A stretch of 6,750 nt of DNA, from assembly GCF_001854865.1 (NCBI RefSeq), contig NZ_MDDW01000001.1:716307-723056 (forward strand), written 5' to 3'. Each line of letters starts with the position of its first letter. Within the stretch, counting starts at the first letter, position 1. Under the pieces are notes generated by a model that was given only the letters and a program-made list of their open reading frames with translations, did no database searches and was not told where the DNA came from. Made by a program: the position numbers and the translations under genes. Below are positions 6,290-6,750 of this stretch, piece by piece. This DNA is from Rhizobium sp. LCM 4573. GTDB taxonomy: Bacteria; Pseudomonadota; Alphaproteobacteria; Rhizobiales; Rhizobiaceae.

Positions 6290-6750
6290 TTGGCAAGGCT
6301 CAGACGGGAAACCCACACCGCCTATTCCGACGCCGCCTCGCTGAGGCTGCGGGCGGCCTGGCTCTATTACAACCAGGGCCTGACACAGAAGGACGTGGCC
6401 GAAAGGCTCGGCATCAGCCGCTCGACGGTGATCCGCATGCTAGACGAGGCGCTGAAGCGCTCCGAGGTACAGATCTGGATCAGCGAGAGCATCGAAGGCT
6501 GCGTTGAGCTTTCGACCCGGCTGGAACAGGCCTATGGCCTGGACGAGGCGATCGTCGTGCCCGCGCCGCGCGACGACAGCCCGGCCGCGATGGCGAGCGC
6601 GGTAGGACTGGCGCTCGGGCAGTTCCTGTCGGAAGTCGTGCAGGACGGCATGACGCTCGGGGTGGGCTGGGGCCGCACCATGACGGCCTCGCTTGCAAGC
6701 TTCCGTCCGCCTCGGCGGCAGGATTGCAAGGTGGTTTCCCTGCTCGGCGG
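6290..6750 (+). CDS. SorC/DeoR-type sugar-binding transcriptional regulator, 5' part
   Basis: The first 153 residues of a regulator that usually runs to a little over 300 are present; the frame is open to the window end. It begins at TTG and reads ARLRRETHTAYSD. A helix-turn-helix domain follows in GLTQKDVAERLGISRSTVIR (30-49), the sequence-specific DNA-binding part of SorC-family proteins. After a linker (about 60-85) the effector domain begins. Its VGWGRTM segment (125-131) resembles the conserved glycine-rich loop that binds sugar phosphates in this family. The gene is divergent from tal across a 204-bp spacer, which suggests it senses a sugar phosphate and controls either tal or, more likely, a sugar-use operon beyond the right edge. 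It could resemble erythritol- or polyol-type regulators of rhizobia, but the specific sugar cannot be read. Family assignment is strong. Confidence 0.88.
   Translation, partial: MARLRRETHTAYSDAASLRLRAAWLYYNQGLTQKDVAERLGISRSTVIRMLDEALKRSEVQIWISESIEGCVELSTRLEQAYGLDEAIVVPAPRDDSPAAMASAVGLALGQFLSEVVQDGMTLGVGWGRTMTASLASFRPPRRQDCKVVSLLG

Overview
The window looks like ordinary chromosome (or chromid) of a Rhizobiaceae-type alphaproteobacterium such as Agrobacterium, Rhizobium, Ensifer or Shinella. The reasons are its high GC with strong GC bias at third codon positions, a SitABCD system of the rhizobial type, and a REP-like palindromic intergenic repeat of the kind common in rhizobia. This placement is inferred by eye from protein and repeat style; no search was run. 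I see no phage, insertion sequence, CRISPR, toxin or defence genes, and no RNA genes.

Region 1 (1-3175, plus strand) is the end of a metal-uptake operon, sitA-sitB-sitC-sitD, encoding a manganese/iron ABC transporter. The binding protein SitA lacks its N-terminus because the window starts inside it. The ATPase SitB and the two paralogous permeases SitC and SitD are complete. The genes are translationally coupled: ATGA overlaps at sitA/sitB and sitC/sitD, and a 20-bp overlap at sitB/sitC. The operon promoter lies outside the window.

Region 2 (3176-4990, plus strand) holds a small MarR-family regulator followed by a major facilitator transporter of the oxalate/formate-antiporter-like type. The same GC-rich palindrome occurs just before each gene. 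It is perfect over 18 bp before marR, and matches at 15 of 18 positions before the transporter. The natural reading is a MarR repressor that controls itself and its efflux or uptake partner. The upstream copy ends two bases before the marR start codon and leaves no Shine-Dalgarno, so the marR message may be leaderless.

Region 3 (4991-5119) separates the convergent transporter and transaldolase genes. It contains the REP-like palindromic repeat and then a strong hairpin with A/T tracts on both sides, which can terminate transcription in both directions.

Region 4 (5120-6750) holds tal (transaldolase, minus strand). A divergent SorC/DeoR-type sugar-responsive regulator lies on the plus strand and is cut by the window end. 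It appears to start with TTG behind a clear GGAGG. The 204-bp divergent spacer (6086-6289) carries a recognisable promoter for the regulator, a dyad between its -35 and -10, and a 9-base direct repeat at 20-bp spacing, all possible operator sites. The layout suggests sugar-phosphate control of pentose phosphate metabolism or of a sugar operon beyond the window.

The most informative observation is the duplicated MarR operator. Nothing in the window supports a claim of a wholly new biological system.
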